Positions 38,022 to 50,697 of a stretch of 64,000 nt of DNA are shown in pieces (within the stretch, counting starts at the first letter, position 1; each line of letters starts with the position of its first letter). A program made the translations under genes and the position numbers. Where the stretch lies: the NCBI GenBank assembly GCA_963920665.1, contig OY987264.1, positions 24,036,906 through 24,100,905 of the forward strand, written 5' to 3'. Origin of the DNA: Straminergon stramineum (taxonomy: Eukaryota; Streptophyta; Bryopsida; Hypnales; Calliergonaceae). The notes under the pieces were generated by a model. It saw only the letters and a list, made by a program, of their open reading frames with translations. It searched no databases and was not told the DNA's origin.

Positions 38022-38053
38022 CAAGCATTCATTCATTCATTCATTCATTCATT
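38022..38053. repeat. (ATTC)n microsatellite
   Basis: Six or more CATT units in a row. Confidence 0.9.
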
Positions 38054-38610
38054 GGTAAATAAATACATGCCTACATAATTAATTCAATCAATGAAAAAGC
38101 TTCAAAATAACCTGGCCAATTGGGCAATAAGTTTCCAGTCATGGGTTCCCTCCTCTGGGTAGACCAAATTTATAATAACAACAAACAAATACAGGTAAAA
38201 AGGGGGCTCAGGAAAAGTTCCCATGCGATGTTCCCTAGTTTGTTCCCATGGGGTAAAGAGCCCCATTCAATGCGACAGCTTAAATTGGGCTGGACGGTCG
38301 AACTTTTAGATCCCTTCTTAATTAAGTTTAAGTTACTTAAGACAATACTAAGTTAACATGCATGACGGACGGGACATCCCCTGTCAATCAATCGCTTTAG
38401 TCTCATCCATCTACCACCTGGAAAACATGAATATCTTCCAAACTGATCACTTTAGCATGACAGTTATGGAGTAACTTATTATGGTTCAGTTTGGAGGCTT
38501 GTGTCCTTGTGACGTAAGGGCCAGTTTCCATTGGGGGGCTGGAAGGAGCTTGTGCATCCAGGTGCGCTAAGTTATGATGTTTCTTGCCTCGCTGCCTTTT
38601 TTTTTTAGCA

Positions 38611-38745
38611 ACTAGAGTAGAGCCGCCCATTACCAACCACTTAAGTATTATGTGCATGATCTGGAGTAGTAGAAGGCAGTGCTAATTTTTTTGCCTTGTA
38701 GAAAGATAGAAATGACGGGTATTGTCCAATTTTCATAATTTTTCT
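38611..38745 (+). repeat. Dispersed 130-bp repeat, copy 1
   Basis: AGTAGAGCCGCCCATTACC, CACTTAAGTATTATGTGCAT, GAAATGACGGGTATTG, TTTCATAATTTTTC. The same order is found at 58,246-58,393. It is immediately followed by a TTAACCCCTAAATG end at 38,747. Confidence 0.65.
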
Positions 38746-38917
38746 TTTAACCCCTAAATGTATTGGGAGTAATTAAGAAGAAAGTAGTAAAAAAAAGTGT
38801 GTTTGTCTATTGTGAAGAGTGGACAATAAATGACAAATATTTTTTAGTTTCCAATTGTAAGATCTTGAACGTGCCTTCACTATTATTCTACCTACCAATT
38901 TTCACTTGTAAATTCCT

Positions 38918-39500
38918 TTAACCCCTAAATGTCTAGATTCATCTCCAAAATTGATGATTTGAGAAAAATCATTATAAAGTGCTATTTGGAATCATATTTG
39001 GGGATTGTTATAGCAATAAAAGTTGTAGATTTTGATTTGCAGACTCCATCTATATGGTTAGATTCACCAATGCTATCACCAATTTTTTTCTATAAATTTT
39101 GAAAGAGAAATTCCAAAATTCCTTCAAAATTCGATTACAAACAAAATTTTATCATTTTTTGATTAAAATTTGTTGGAATGGACTTGAAATGAGGTTCTCT
39201 CTACATGGTAATTTTTTGAAATTTTTGGGTTCTTCCTATCTATGACTTCATTTTGGCAAATCCAATTTTGAACTAGAGTCAATGCAATTTGACCACTTGA
39301 CATACTTGCACATTGGTAATTTTAGAAAAATATGTACTCTATTAACACCAAATCCAACCCTTAGATAGGACAACAACTTGATAATGATAATGTATGTCCA
39401 CAAATTAGAATAACTTTCATCCAAGTAGTTCGGAGGATGAAACTTGAGATTCAATCTATTCATTGTCCCCAAATTGGACGTTGGAGCGGTTAGGGATTAA
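38918..39500. mobile_element. TTAA-flanked element, short class
   Basis: TTAACCCCTAAATG to CGGTTAGGGATTAA, 583 bp. The interior is not obviously related to the long family. Non-coding. Confidence 0.5.
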
Positions 39501-40248
39501 TTGAGTCATTAGAGGATTTTTTGGGCCCTTTTAGGGTTGCATGTTCCCTTGGGTTCCTAGACCCTGGGAATTCCCCTGCAGTAGCTACTTGACGTGTTTG
39601 AGTGATTGCCACATCATTTAAAAAGGAAATTTAAATATTTTTGATTCAACTTTTTTATTACATTTTAAAATTAAAAAAAAATTGACAACGGCCGTTCCCG
39701 GATTACTGGGGGAATAGCGCAGGGAACACTATAACGAATTAGACATTCTTGCACTTGGCCAAGTGCATTGACTGTATGTACTACTATTCACTCAAATATT
39801 GTTTTAAAAAAATTTGGCCCCCCCCTGTTTCAAAAACAATTCCCTCCCGTTTATTGTGTTTTACTTCAATTGTGCATGTAATTTTTAGAGAGGGATGCAC
39901 TTTTCAATACTTCTAAGTACAACAATTAGGAATGTGCGCTTTATTCATCTCCATTACTCTTACTATTTATTTATTTTAGTCACTAGATGCATTGTATACT
40001 ACAATTCTCTTGATATCATATTTTTTTCGTACCAATATCACTTGAAAAGTAGAAAATCACTATAATCATTGAAAAATTTATTTAGAAAATTGAAATGAAT
40101 TTGAAGGAATGTCCACTACCTTCTCATTTCTGATATACAATCCATACAATACAAGAGAAACCCACTCCAAAATCTCCATACATTTTGCCTAGAAAATAAA
40201 AACTTCTATACTTCCACACATCATTTATTACCATCACATGTACCAATA
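39501..40248. other. No gene seen
   Basis: AT-rich apart from short GC blocks at 39,690-39,730. Lies beyond the 3' end of the minus-strand pseudogene. Confidence 0.5.
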
Positions 40249-43200
40249 CTAAATATTCAAGGACTTCTGTGTTGCATCTGGTGTCTCCAACACTCGTGCA
40301 GATGACTGTGTCAAGTCTTCTGCTTCCCCTCTATCAACTGCTTCAACTACACTTGGTCCACCTCTGGGACTGAGTGGGGGTGGAGAGGCATACTCCAATG
40401 CCCTGTCCACCATAACACTCACGGTGGGTGTTGACACCCCCTCCGAAGAAGACAATGATTGGGTAGGTTCTTCCAAAATACAAAAATCCTGATGAAAAAC
40501 GTAATGCCCTTCATTTCCTGTCCGAACAAATCATACATTCTCCCTATTGTAGAAATACCCATCCTCCTTCAAAGTTAAGGTCATAGAGTCCAGAGATGTG
40601 AATGCTGACAAGGCTGACATGGGTTTTGCTTCTATAGGTATACCTTCAAGTTCTCCTACATGAACGTCAACATCTGTTGTTGTTGCCGATATACCTTCAA
40701 ATTCTCCCACATTAACTTCAACATCTGTTGCTGCTGCCGGTATATCTTCAAGCTCTCCCACATGAACTTCAACATCTGTTGTTGTTGCCGGTATACCTTC
40801 AAGCTCTCCCACATGAACTTCAACATTTGTTGCTGTTGTCAGTATATCTTCAAGCTCTCCTACATGAAATTCAATATCTGTTGTTGCTACCGATATATCT
40901 TCAAACCCTCCCACATGAACTTCAACATTTGTTGCTACTGCCGATATATCCTCAAGCTCTCCCAGATGAATTTCAACATTTGTTATTGTTGCCGGTATAC
41001 CTTCAATTTCTCCCATTTGAACTTCGACATTTGTTGGTGCTACATTCTCCACATTATTCTTTTGTACTGTTGGAGCATAATCAGGATCTTCTTCCATTTC
41101 TTGCAAGTCCTTCTGGTCTCCATGGGCATCACTTTCAGCATCAGTGTCAACAGATCCCAAACTCATGCCACCGCTACATAAATCATCAGAGTTTGTTTCT
41201 TTAGAGTCCCTTTCACCTCCGCTTGATGATGAAGCTCCAGAATCAATTGCGATCTCTTTCCCCTTCCGTTTCTCCCTTTCAGTCCCTTCAACTATGTCTT
41301 TTGCATCCAATGAGTCACTCGATGATCGTAGTACCCTTTCAAGCCTACCACGTGGTATACTTGGTCCTGCTTCAGAAGGATCGTAACTAGGCGATTCTTC
41401 TCTTGTACTCAACACTTGTGAGGATCTTCGTTTAGTTGATGTGTTGATAGTGTTTACCGTCACCATTTTATCTCCATACATCAACTACAATGTATTGTAT
41501 ACAAACTGTGTGCGAGTTGTGCGTCCTTCCATGATGATAATTTCATTTCCCACAAAGCCACTCTCTAAAATCCCTGGGATAGCCATTGTAATGCCTAATG
41601 TTACTAACCCCCAATTCTTTGGTAAATACATCTGCACCATCCTCTTCAACTCCATTGGTGACCTCTCTAGCTTGTCTTCAGCTCATGGCATTACTTCTCC
41701 ACTCTAGGTGTCTTGAAACACCACATCTAATTCCTCTATGCTGTGAGGAAGGTTCTCCATAGGCCCACTTACCTGCGGATATTGCATAATGATGGTGATG
41801 TCCCCCACTGCTTGCACTGCACGTTGGAGTTGCTCTCTATAACGTAGATCATGCACATATGATGAAACGGTTTGTCTTTTAAATATCCACGAACCCTTCA
41901 AGAAATGACTATTCTCTGGCAAAGACATCCTCGATTGCATTGCTTCATCAAAGTATACACCTGCTGGAAATAGAAATATGGCGGTCCATCATAGAACTGA
42001 AGACATCCACTTTTGAATTTGATCCACCACCTTGTTGTAATCTTCACTTGACCATTCGCTGTCTAAGTCTTTTGAACCTTCACGTCTGCAATCGAAAATC
42101 CATAAACACGGTTTCCCTAATTCAATGTAATCATCCTCAAAAAACCCTCCTTTACACCTCACGTGCATTGATTCTTCTCTCTCTTGGTTTTGAACTATCG
42201 ATAGTGCAATTTGCCAGTCCCATCGAGCATTAGAAACATCCTCGACATCCCGATCATAGCCTGTGTAATGTCTACGACCAGCTTTGACATCCGTAAAGTG
42301 CTGCCTAACAAATGTTGGAATCAAATGATCAATACTGCTCAGCGATTGAACCATCTTCATAGTTCGAGAATACCATAGAGTCTTCAAATCAGTATCTAAC
42401 GTCTTCCCCATCAATGTGAATTGCCTTCCTCCATCAGATTCATATTTGCTTGCATCAATTGCCAGAAAATCATCCATTGACAATGGATTCTCATCCCTTG
42501 TTTTCACCATCAAAAATCGAATTTGATTCCTCACCGCATCCTTTCGCTGCACACGATCCACCGCATAAGCTACAGTTCCTTTAGGAGGATTCGGAGATGT
42601 TGCATTATTGAAATAGTATTGTTGTGAAGGTCGTCTTCCATCAACCACAGGCTTTGCTGCCATTCCCTTGACCACATGTATATAGGTTTCTTTTGAGACT
42701 CTACTCAAAGGTCTCAACCATGTCTTCTCTATCCTCTTCCTCTTGGGACTCCCATCCACTATCACATCCAAATTTTGCTCTTTTGCCGTTTTCTTCCACT
42801 TCTCCTCTGACTTCTTACTGAAAAACAACTTCCCTTCTTCATAATCATTACACACCTGCAATATCGCCTGAAATGCCTCTTCATCTTCATTCCAGGCATG
42901 CCTTGTGTAGTCGATCATTTTTTTGGACAACTCCCCCAATGACATACGTTGTGGTAAGGCTTGACTCCAATGCAATGCACTCACTGCCATTGTCAATGCC
43001 TTCGCTCGGTATGCATCATCAACTCATGCAGCAACACTAGGACTTCCACAAGCTTTCCAAATATCACGCAGCTTGATCAGGTTTTCGTAATACGTGGTAT
43101 AAAATGTCCGATCAAACTCCCTTGTATTTATTCTAACCGATGCTTCTATGTAAAATTGTGGATTGTTGTAGACCACAAACTTTGCTTTTTGTTTTGCAAA

Positions 43201-44777
43201 TCGCATTTGGTACTCCTCCTCCTCGATATTTCCCTGCTGGTAATCGCGTTGGCCTCATTTACAAGCACCTAAAATATGTTGCCCATCCACTGGCTCCCAC
43301 ACAATATTATTCTCCAACCAATGAATCTGCACCATACTTCTCGGGGTAGATGGATCTGCCTGACAATGCGTCAAAAATGCTACCTCGAATTCCCTTCCAG
43401 CACCTTCATGACTAAAAGGAACCTCCACTTCTTCTTTTTCTCCTTCATCATTGGTATGTTCATAATGATATGCAATTGGATGAAGTGTAATTGCACTAAT
43501 TTCTTCAACTTCAAATCCCTTCAAACGTTGGTACATCTCAGACACTCGCCATTCCATTAGTGTCCTGTGGTTTGTCTCTGCATTCAATACATTACGGATA
43601 CTATCAATGTCTGCATTGAAAAATGTACCCTGCCCCCAGATATATCTCGCCTTATACTCCATCTTTGTAGGGAAAACCACTGGTGGTTTTACAACACTTC
43701 CTAACGGTAAGGTAGTACGTGTTTGCTTGGGCTCTTCCTCCGCAGATCATCATCATCTCCATCATGATCCCCATCATTGCCTTGAGGAGGAGGACCTTGT
43801 ACTGCAGCTCTTTGATGATGTCGTTGAACTGCACTACGAGTGCGCAAACTTTGTTCTTCTACATCTCTTGTTCCCATTGTGTGAAGCCTTCTTGGTTCTT
43901 CTACAATGTTATCCAATTCAGAATGAGGTTGGGATATGGCGCGACCCCTTCCTCTACTAGCACCTCGTCCCCTACCAACTCCTGTCCTATTTATTTGCCT
44001 TACAAGGCCAACTCTTCAAACTCTTGAGCTTGACCCAACTTCTATAATTGCCTCCTCTTCCCTTACAATTTTGTTCTCCCTCATAGGCTCAAGTACATCC
44101 CCTGTTGCTGCTGATACAAGACGTTGATGATGTTGTCTTTGTCTTTCAGAAGCCCCTTCTTCATCTGAATGACATGCACTTTGTTCTTCAATAGCAGCAC
44201 GCTTCCTGTTCCATTTAGCCACTGGAACCCAATTCACTTTTAAAGGAGCTGCATAAAGCCGATATAAATCATCCGTATCCTTAGGTTCCCTAGGGGGGGG
44301 AACTTCTTCAACAGCAACAGGGTTAGTCATTCGAAGCTCTTCATAACTTCGAATCTCCAAATATCGTCGACGTGATTCAAACAATTGCTCAGGAGTTGCA
44401 TTCTTGCATTTTTGAACAGATTCTTCTCTTGAAATCCTCAACTGAACATCCAAATTGTTCCAGAATTTCACCAACGTCTTCAATCCATGAATAGGAGACA
44501 AATCAAGAACAAGCTCTAGTGAAATTGGTGCCATCATGAGTTGCTTCCTCAATTTGTACTTTTCAAACACTGAGTCTGTATTGGTTACTCCCATAGTGAG
44601 TCCATAATCAGCAATACCTGCAAGGCTCTCAATGACTCCATATGAGGTTCCCAAAGCACTCCAGTACCGCCCTTTTTCAATCGGGAAGTCTGTGATCCAT
44701 AAAATGGGCTTCTCCGTACCATTTGCTACAATCCACCATCCATGCTCCAACCACTTCGAATGCACCTTAGGTGCCAT
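40249..44777 (-). pseudogene. Decayed ~1,500-codon gene: VDGQH (ParB/DGQHR-like) motif, possible degenerate methyltransferase, acidic repeat tail
   Basis: A true ATG lies at 44,777. The N-terminal 253 codons (MAPKVHSKWLEHGWW..) match nothing I know. An Arg/Gly- and Asp-rich linker follows, and a frameshift falls near 43,730-43,790. From there the phase holds to a TAG at 40,249. Eight internal stops interrupt it: TGA at 44,016, 43,255, 43,024, 41,989, 41,683 and 40,531, and TAG at 41,704 and 41,485. Protein-like sequence continues across each. At 43,258-43,293 the peptide PVDGQHILGACK resembles the core of ParB/DGQHR-type domains. Around 41,490-41,780, DITIIMQYPQ, then SPMELKRMV and NWGLVTLG follow the motif order IV, X, I of beta-class amino-methyltransferases, but the catalytic DPPY and FxGxG are not intact. 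The tail (41,484-40,531) is acidic with 17-residue repeats. Known of the families: ParB-methyltransferase fusions occur in phages. Inferred: a mobile-element or captured gene, now dead. Some stops could instead lie in introns (a CAG/GTAAGT donor sits at 41,772). Confidence 0.8.
40624..41031 (-). repeat. Eight in-frame 51-bp repeats (17 residues each)
   Basis: Within the pseudogene tail, the unit (N/D)VEVHVGELEDIPATTT is repeated eight times without a gap, spaced exactly 51 bp. Conserved positions are V-E-V-H-V-G-E-L-E-(D/G)-I. Most differences are single substitutions, so the array grew by tandem duplication while in frame. The long open frames on the opposite strand here are by-products of the repeat. 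Confidence 0.92.
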
Positions 44778-47760
44778 GATGCTCTACAAATCCACATAAC
44801 AGTTCAATTTTATAAATTCACAGAAAAAATTGCATCTTCTATATGACAAAATGACAACTTTGAGACTATGAAGGTAATTTGCAATGGACCATCTGAGAAT
44901 TTGAACTTCTAAAATACAGAACCAAATGCCCAATTGAATAACATCTTCATTTCTTCAAGAATCAAGAGTTCAAAACAAAGTTTTTTAAAAGAATATGGAC
45001 CTAACATTGCCACTTTGACAACACAATCCTATGACAAAGAACTTTGATGAGGTTCTTTGTTAACAAAAAATATTGTTTTAACTTTTGAAGTGAAAAGTAC
45101 ATTTTGTAAAATTCAAAAGATTATCAATGTACTATTGGGAAAAAAAATTTAAAAAAGAGTTGAACAATAGAATAGTTCTAGAAACACAAAGACATATTCA
45201 TGTTCTGTACATGAACAAACAACATCTCTCAACTTTCATCATAAATGTGATTTACAAAAAATTACATGATAAACTTGCACTACAAGAAATTAAACCACAT
45301 TTGTGTACCTTACAATCAATTGTTCAAAAAAACATCTCCACTCAATAGAACATTGTAGTTGATATACGACCTTTTTTTGTCTAAAAGTACCAACACTAAT
45401 CTCATTGTCTTTTTTCCTAATACCTCTACATAATCTGTACACTTGCAATTTTTAAGAATAATGATTAAAAACTATTAGACATTCGAATATTCAACATAAT
45501 TGGCATTGCATTTCTTTGTAAAATAAAACAATTAGAGTACAAATAGGCATTCCAAAAGAGTAGAGAGAGTTTCCTATAGCAAAAAACACTATCCATTACT
45601 TTCAATTTTTTTCTGAAACAAACTACAAGTCTACAATGAAGTGAATGAATGAAAATATGAAATCATTTGCATTTCTAACTCTGTAAGAAATGTTTCTTCT
45701 CATGTACCACATGGGTTAGGATTGAATTTGTTGTTCATTCAAAATTTACTTAAACTTTAACAAAAAAATTCATTAAAAATCAAATCCATTCTTTAACTTC
45801 CAAAATATTGAAATGATGTTTTGTACGAACAACACTTCAGGTTCTACTCAATAGATGCGAAAAATAGATCCAAAATGTCACTTAAAATAATAAGCTATCC
45901 TTCCTCATATTTTTCTTTCTCTCCACTAGTAACTTATGATGTTATTGACATCCAATTTTGTACTATTTCATTGCAACATCATATACTTCTAAATGTTTTG
46001 AAGATTGACATTCACAAGTATACACCCTAATAATTCAAATGGAGTTTGTTAATGTTCCTTCCTATAAAAATAGCTTCTACCATGTATGTTTTGAACTTAA
46101 ACTTTGAGCAATACAATGCCATCTTAAATGAATTCCTCTATCCTAAACAATTTGGTTTAAGTACCTGATATGCAAGTTTTGGTTGTCCTTGAGGCAGTCA
46201 AATGCTATGCAACACTAATGATGGTATTGTAAATTTTTCCTCCTACTATGCTTGACCTCGTTCAATCCTCCTCTACAAAAACATTACATAGCTTCATTCA
46301 GTATAAGCATATTAAGCATCACTTCTCTTGTAAACATGAATTACAGATCCAAAGCAAATCTTCTAATGTCTAAGTCTTTACTACAAAAAATAGGATCTTC
46401 TAGAAATACAAAAATTTGCTATTTCCAAACAATTAATAACAATTTCTCTAAATAACTTTAGTAACAAACCTACTTTTGAAAGGTGAGGGATAATCAAAGT
46501 ATGTACATGACAATCAAGAGAAGTACAACAATAATTACAAATAGAAAGTTCAAAAAGGGACTACTTCCGCACATATTCATTGAATCTCTACTAGGCTACA
46601 TTGAAAAACAAATGTCTCATGCTAAAAATACTAGTTTCAATATTGCATGTTATTTCATGAAAAAATTTAACCAAGTTCATCCAAGGTGACACTAAAGTAC
46701 TATGTAATGGTTTTGATGTACCAACACTAAGAGGTGCATGAAGGTTCAATTCTTGGTGGCAAAAAAGTCATTACCAACCACACAAATTGAACATGTCCTC
46801 TTCACTATGATAGAACGTAGATGTCGTTTGAACGCATTTCTATAATCTATATGACAAAACAAGGAACTTGAAGACAATTAATTTTCTAAATAAAATACAA
46901 CAAAATAAAATTGGTAAACAATAAACATAAAACTCCTTATGATACATTGTTTCGATTGAAATGATGGAAATTAACTTATTCAATTAAGGAAAAGTTATTT
47001 ACATTGAATTAGAAGAATTTCAAATGAAATTGAACTATAAGAAGACTAAATTAACTTCTTATAAAAAAGAATTAAATAAATTTAAGTACATGAACAAGAA
47101 ATCCTAAACCCTCAGAGTTTAAAACTAAAATACAAGAAGAAAGAATGGATTTGAAATAAAGTAAATTAAAACAAAATCACAAGAAAAATGCATTTAAAAA
47201 ATAATATACTACATTGAAAATAAAAAAACAAAAAAATGCATTTGTAATAAATGTATGATACATTAATTTAGGATTTATGTAGAATTACATTAATTAAAAT
47301 AACATTAAAGTATGAAATATTGAAATTAAAGTAGACTACATCAATTTCTAATAAACTTTCATTACAAAGAAGACCAACCAAGAATATGAAATGATATTGA
47401 GGTTATATTGTACCTCGTCTAAACAATGTGACTACATTTTTCAATGGTTCCGAGTCCAACTTTCACTAATGAACATTCACCTAGCTATCTCCAAAACAAC
47501 TTTCCCTGTCTATATGCAAGCATAAGTGCCCTATTTGCCAATAGAAATGTTGAACTACTTCCACACCAAATATTTCGTATAAATTTTGAATTGTCTTTTA
47601 GAAATATTTGGTGGTTCTCATGGAAACAAAGTAATTACGAAATCACGAATCACTATCAACAGATACCGGTGTGGCAACAATGCCCCCACATTTCCTCTCC
47701 TACTTTCCGATTTTTTAAATAATTTATAAGCATGGAGATATTTTGCATTTTTATCCCATG
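44778..47760. other. AT-rich DNA upstream of the pseudogene, no gene seen
   Basis: Open frames up to 92 codons, none protein-like. Notably A-rich with few repeats recognisable from the rest of the window. Confidence 0.55.
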
Positions 47761-49008
47761 ATGGATGACTGTAAAGAAATGTTGTCGCAGCACAGGATAA
47801 GTAAATTCCTTATTATGCTCACAAAAATCACTCTAGAGCATAACGAAGTGACTCTAAAGATCGAACCTACGAGATTCTGTGAAGTATTTACTTGATTTGG
47901 GCGAGTAAGCGCTCTCACCCTCTAAAACTTCCTTTCCGGTCCTAGATCTAAAACCGGAAACAACCAACCACCAAGAGGATTAGGACCGGATTACTTCCCA
48001 TCCAATCTTTTAATCCTCCGGTTAACCCAATTCTCCCAATCTCCAGGACCTAAACAATTCTGATCCTGGTACTGCTTCGAACCAATCTGCTTCGGCTGGT
48101 TCTTGTACCTCCTCAACTTTCTTTCGGTTTAGTTTTGCCTCTGTTGGACCATCAGAGGGTTCGCTGTTTAGGTTTCTGAGTGGTAGGCCCACCACTCCTT
48201 CTGTGGATTATAGTGGTTGAAGACCCACTGTTCTCTCCCTTCCTCTCCTAACTAACTCGAATCCGGTTTGATCCCTTACAACACTCCTGATAGCAATCCG
48301 GAATGCAAGTCACACAGAGATCCCCCGTATGATCTGTTCTTATTACAACGACCTCAATGCCAACTCCTACCCGTGCGAAGCTAGGCGGTTACAAGTGTAC
48401 TCGTCCGTTCCAACAATAACTAGAATCATTCCATTTACCAACTAAGGTGGTGAGACCTCTCAAAAGATCGGACACTCAACCAGACTACCCGTCCAGGAGT
48501 TTTAGCGCGACTAAGGATATCTTCCCTATCCGCCTAGCCTAACAATGGCTATCTCACCCGGAACTTCAAAACCCTAGATCTTGCTGAGGCACTGAAATAC
48601 ACTCCCAACACTTACACAACCTGCACACACACTAAGGATCGGAAACTATTGCACTAAGGGGAGAAATCTAATTACAACTCTGCCTTACGCCTTCCTAACT
48701 CCGCCTCATGCAAACCTGCCAAGCTTGGGAGACACACACAACAACAGAGTGCATACAAAGGTACAATAGAAATTGCAAAAAGAAGACTCCTAGCGTCCCT
48801 CGCGGCCCTGACTATATACATTTCAAAAAGTTACAAATGGGCGGGAAAACTCGCAAAAGTTCCGCCGCCATCTCGGTCGGACTTTTCGGTCCTACCTACT
48901 CCCAACTGGATCGGAACAGTTTCCATATCCATTCCTACTCTACCTACTTTGTACATCCTAAGCCTCTATTCGCGATCCAATGGTCACGCTGTCCACTCCC
49001 AGGTCCAT
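47761..49008. other. GC-richer segment downstream of the gag-like gene, no gene seen
   Basis: Composition changes sharply at about 47,770 to the GC-richer, CCGG-rich style of the neighbouring gag-like gene, so it probably belongs to the same element (3' untranslated or long terminal repeat). I found no pol, integrase or RNase H motifs, and no visible copy of it at 50,323-51,130. A 136-codon plus-strand frame (48,708-49,118) is not convincing. Confidence 0.5.
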
Positions 49009-50322
49009 CTACTCAAAAACCTCGTTTAGATTCCGACTCCTCTCTACCTCCTGAGGTCGAGGAACCGGATTGCCTCCTGTGGACGCGGGTGGTGAGTCCA
49101 AGTCGATGGCGGTTCTAGGCGTGCCGGCCTGGGTCGTTCTCTTGGACTTGGGGGTCGTATCCTTCCCCTCTCCTACTGTCACTTTCGGAAACGAATCCGG
49201 GAGAGAGATATCCGAGAGTCGAATACCGCGAGAGCAAGTTGCTCTTGACAGTATCTGGGTACTCTCCTCCATCCGGTCCGTTGCCTTCCGTGCTTCCTTC
49301 ATTGCCGCTTCTACTTGCTCGGCAAAGTCGTTGAGAATCCTCACCATCCGGGAACCGGATAGCTTCTTCTCCTCGTGCACCCGCTCGTCAAACAACTTTG
49401 CTTTGGTGAGGACCGTTCCGATCTCCTTGAACGTGGCCTTCACTTGCTCCATCATCTGCCGAGCATCCTCTGCAATAGATTTGGTGGCTGCGAAGTTCTC
49501 CTTGTGCACCAGGATCTCTGTCTTCATCCGATCCACCTCCTCTTGTAACCGGCAGATCTTTGCTTCCTGCTTCCGCGCCTCGACTGGATCAGAGATACAA
49601 CCCGCCACCTTTTCCTGTAGCTTTCAGTCGGGTGCGGCTCCCACCATTCTCCCGATTGCTACCAGGATCTTCCTCTTCAACTCCCAATCCGCTCGTATGT
49701 CGCATAAGGTTTTTACGAGTGATCTGAATGGATCCTCGGGATCCGATTCTTCTGACACCGTCTTCTCAACCTCCGGCTTCTCCTTTGGGGCCGGGGTGTC
49801 GCGAGTGGGCAGCGTCCCCCGCTTGTTGGGAGAGGTCGTCTTCTGCCATTTGATGGGCGGCATTGGCGCCTCCTCTTCCTCTGACTCACTGTTCTCCTCG
49901 GGATCGAAACTGGATTCCATCTCCTCATCCGTTTCCGATTCTCCGTATTTTAGGAGTGTTTCCTGAGCCTTCCACCTCTTCTCCTCTGGTGCGCTCAGGA
50001 GTTGGTGAGAATGATAGAGGTGCATGAGATAGGGGCACACCGGAGTAGCCCTACTCTTCCCCACTCTTCCTACGAGTTGGGTGACCAGCTTGGAAATGAT
50101 CTGAGCCCAGTCAACTTTCCGGTCTCCTCTCAGAGCGCCGAAAATAGTGTTGGCGAGGGAGAAAGTCACCCTCGTCGGTTTTTTTGGATGAAGGACTGGA
50201 ACTAAGAACTTCAGTAGCCGGCGTTGCCGCTCATTGATGCAGTCATCCATCGCGTATCTGTCTTTCGGGTTGACCGCTCCCCTGAACTTTCCGCGGTAGA
50301 ACTCATCCTTCCGGCTTGCCAT
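49009..50322 (-). pseudogene. Gag-like protein with coiled coil, one premature TGA
   Basis: ATG at 50,322 (MASRKDEFYRGKF..), ending at TAG 49,009, about 437 codons. A TGA at 49,624-49,626 splits it into 232 and about 204 codons in the same phase. The first half has a basic globular region (INERQRRLLKFLVPVL, DRKVDWAQIISKLVTQLVG, CPYLMHLYHSHQLLS) reminiscent of gag-like or 'putative plant transposon protein' families, followed by a Glu/Ser acidic stretch and a second charged helix (DIRADWELKRKILVAIG). The second half is a long predicted coiled coil (EARKQEAKICRLQEEVDRMK..) and a Pro/Ser/Thr-rich tail. No zinc knuckle or protease is seen. It is preceded by a TATA-box promoter. Interpretation as a retroelement gag is inference; no pol lies downstream, so the element would be non-autonomous. 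Confidence 0.7.
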
Positions 50323-50613
50323 TCCTAGCCCTCTTGCGCGGAAACTTTAGGCTGTTCTCCACACGTTTTCTGTCCATAGATGTGGAATGGCTCTCAGAGT
50401 GTTGTCAAACTCATTGGACAGCTTGTCCAAGAGTTCTCTGACTATGGACTCTTCTTTGAAGCCCCAGGGTTCTCCACAAACCCTAGGCAACCCATGGAGG
50501 TTAAATCTTCCATAAGTTGGGACTTGGCTAGTTCAGTGGAGGGAACAACCGGAACTACCTTCCGAAGCTTCACCTACGCTGGTGGTATACTGGCCTGTTT
50601 GCCTCTACTCCTC

Positions 50614-50697
50614 CTAAGCTGCAGCATGGACACGGATTAGTGTGCTCGGGACCCTTTCCGATACTCCCTCGCTGTCTCTCCTAGCCGCACGCCTCAT
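50614..50697 (-). CDS. Possible 27-codon upstream ORF in the leader
   Basis: ATG at 50,697 to TAG at 50,614, peptide beginning MRRAARRDSEG. It lies between the predicted transcription start and the gag-like ATG, as short leader frames often do in plant retroelements. It could be chance. Confidence 0.25.
   Translation of the reverse strand: MRRAARRDSEGVSERVPSTLIRVHAAA

Noticed and set aside
40660..41204. Long plus-strand open frames (158-173 codons, Cys- or Leu-rich)
   Set aside because: They are the antisense of the 51-bp coding repeat. Their repetitive Cys/Leu content follows from the minus-strand codons.
40249..44777. Stop-codon reassignment (TGA/TAG read as sense)
   Set aside because: A frameshift and two kinds of stop are present in the same gene, and it also terminates at TAG. 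Ordinary decay explains this more simply.
49070..49966. 298-codon plus-strand open frame
   Set aside because: It lies antisense to the gag-like gene. The minus-strand protein has sensible domains and charge pattern, whereas this one is a Ser-rich shadow.
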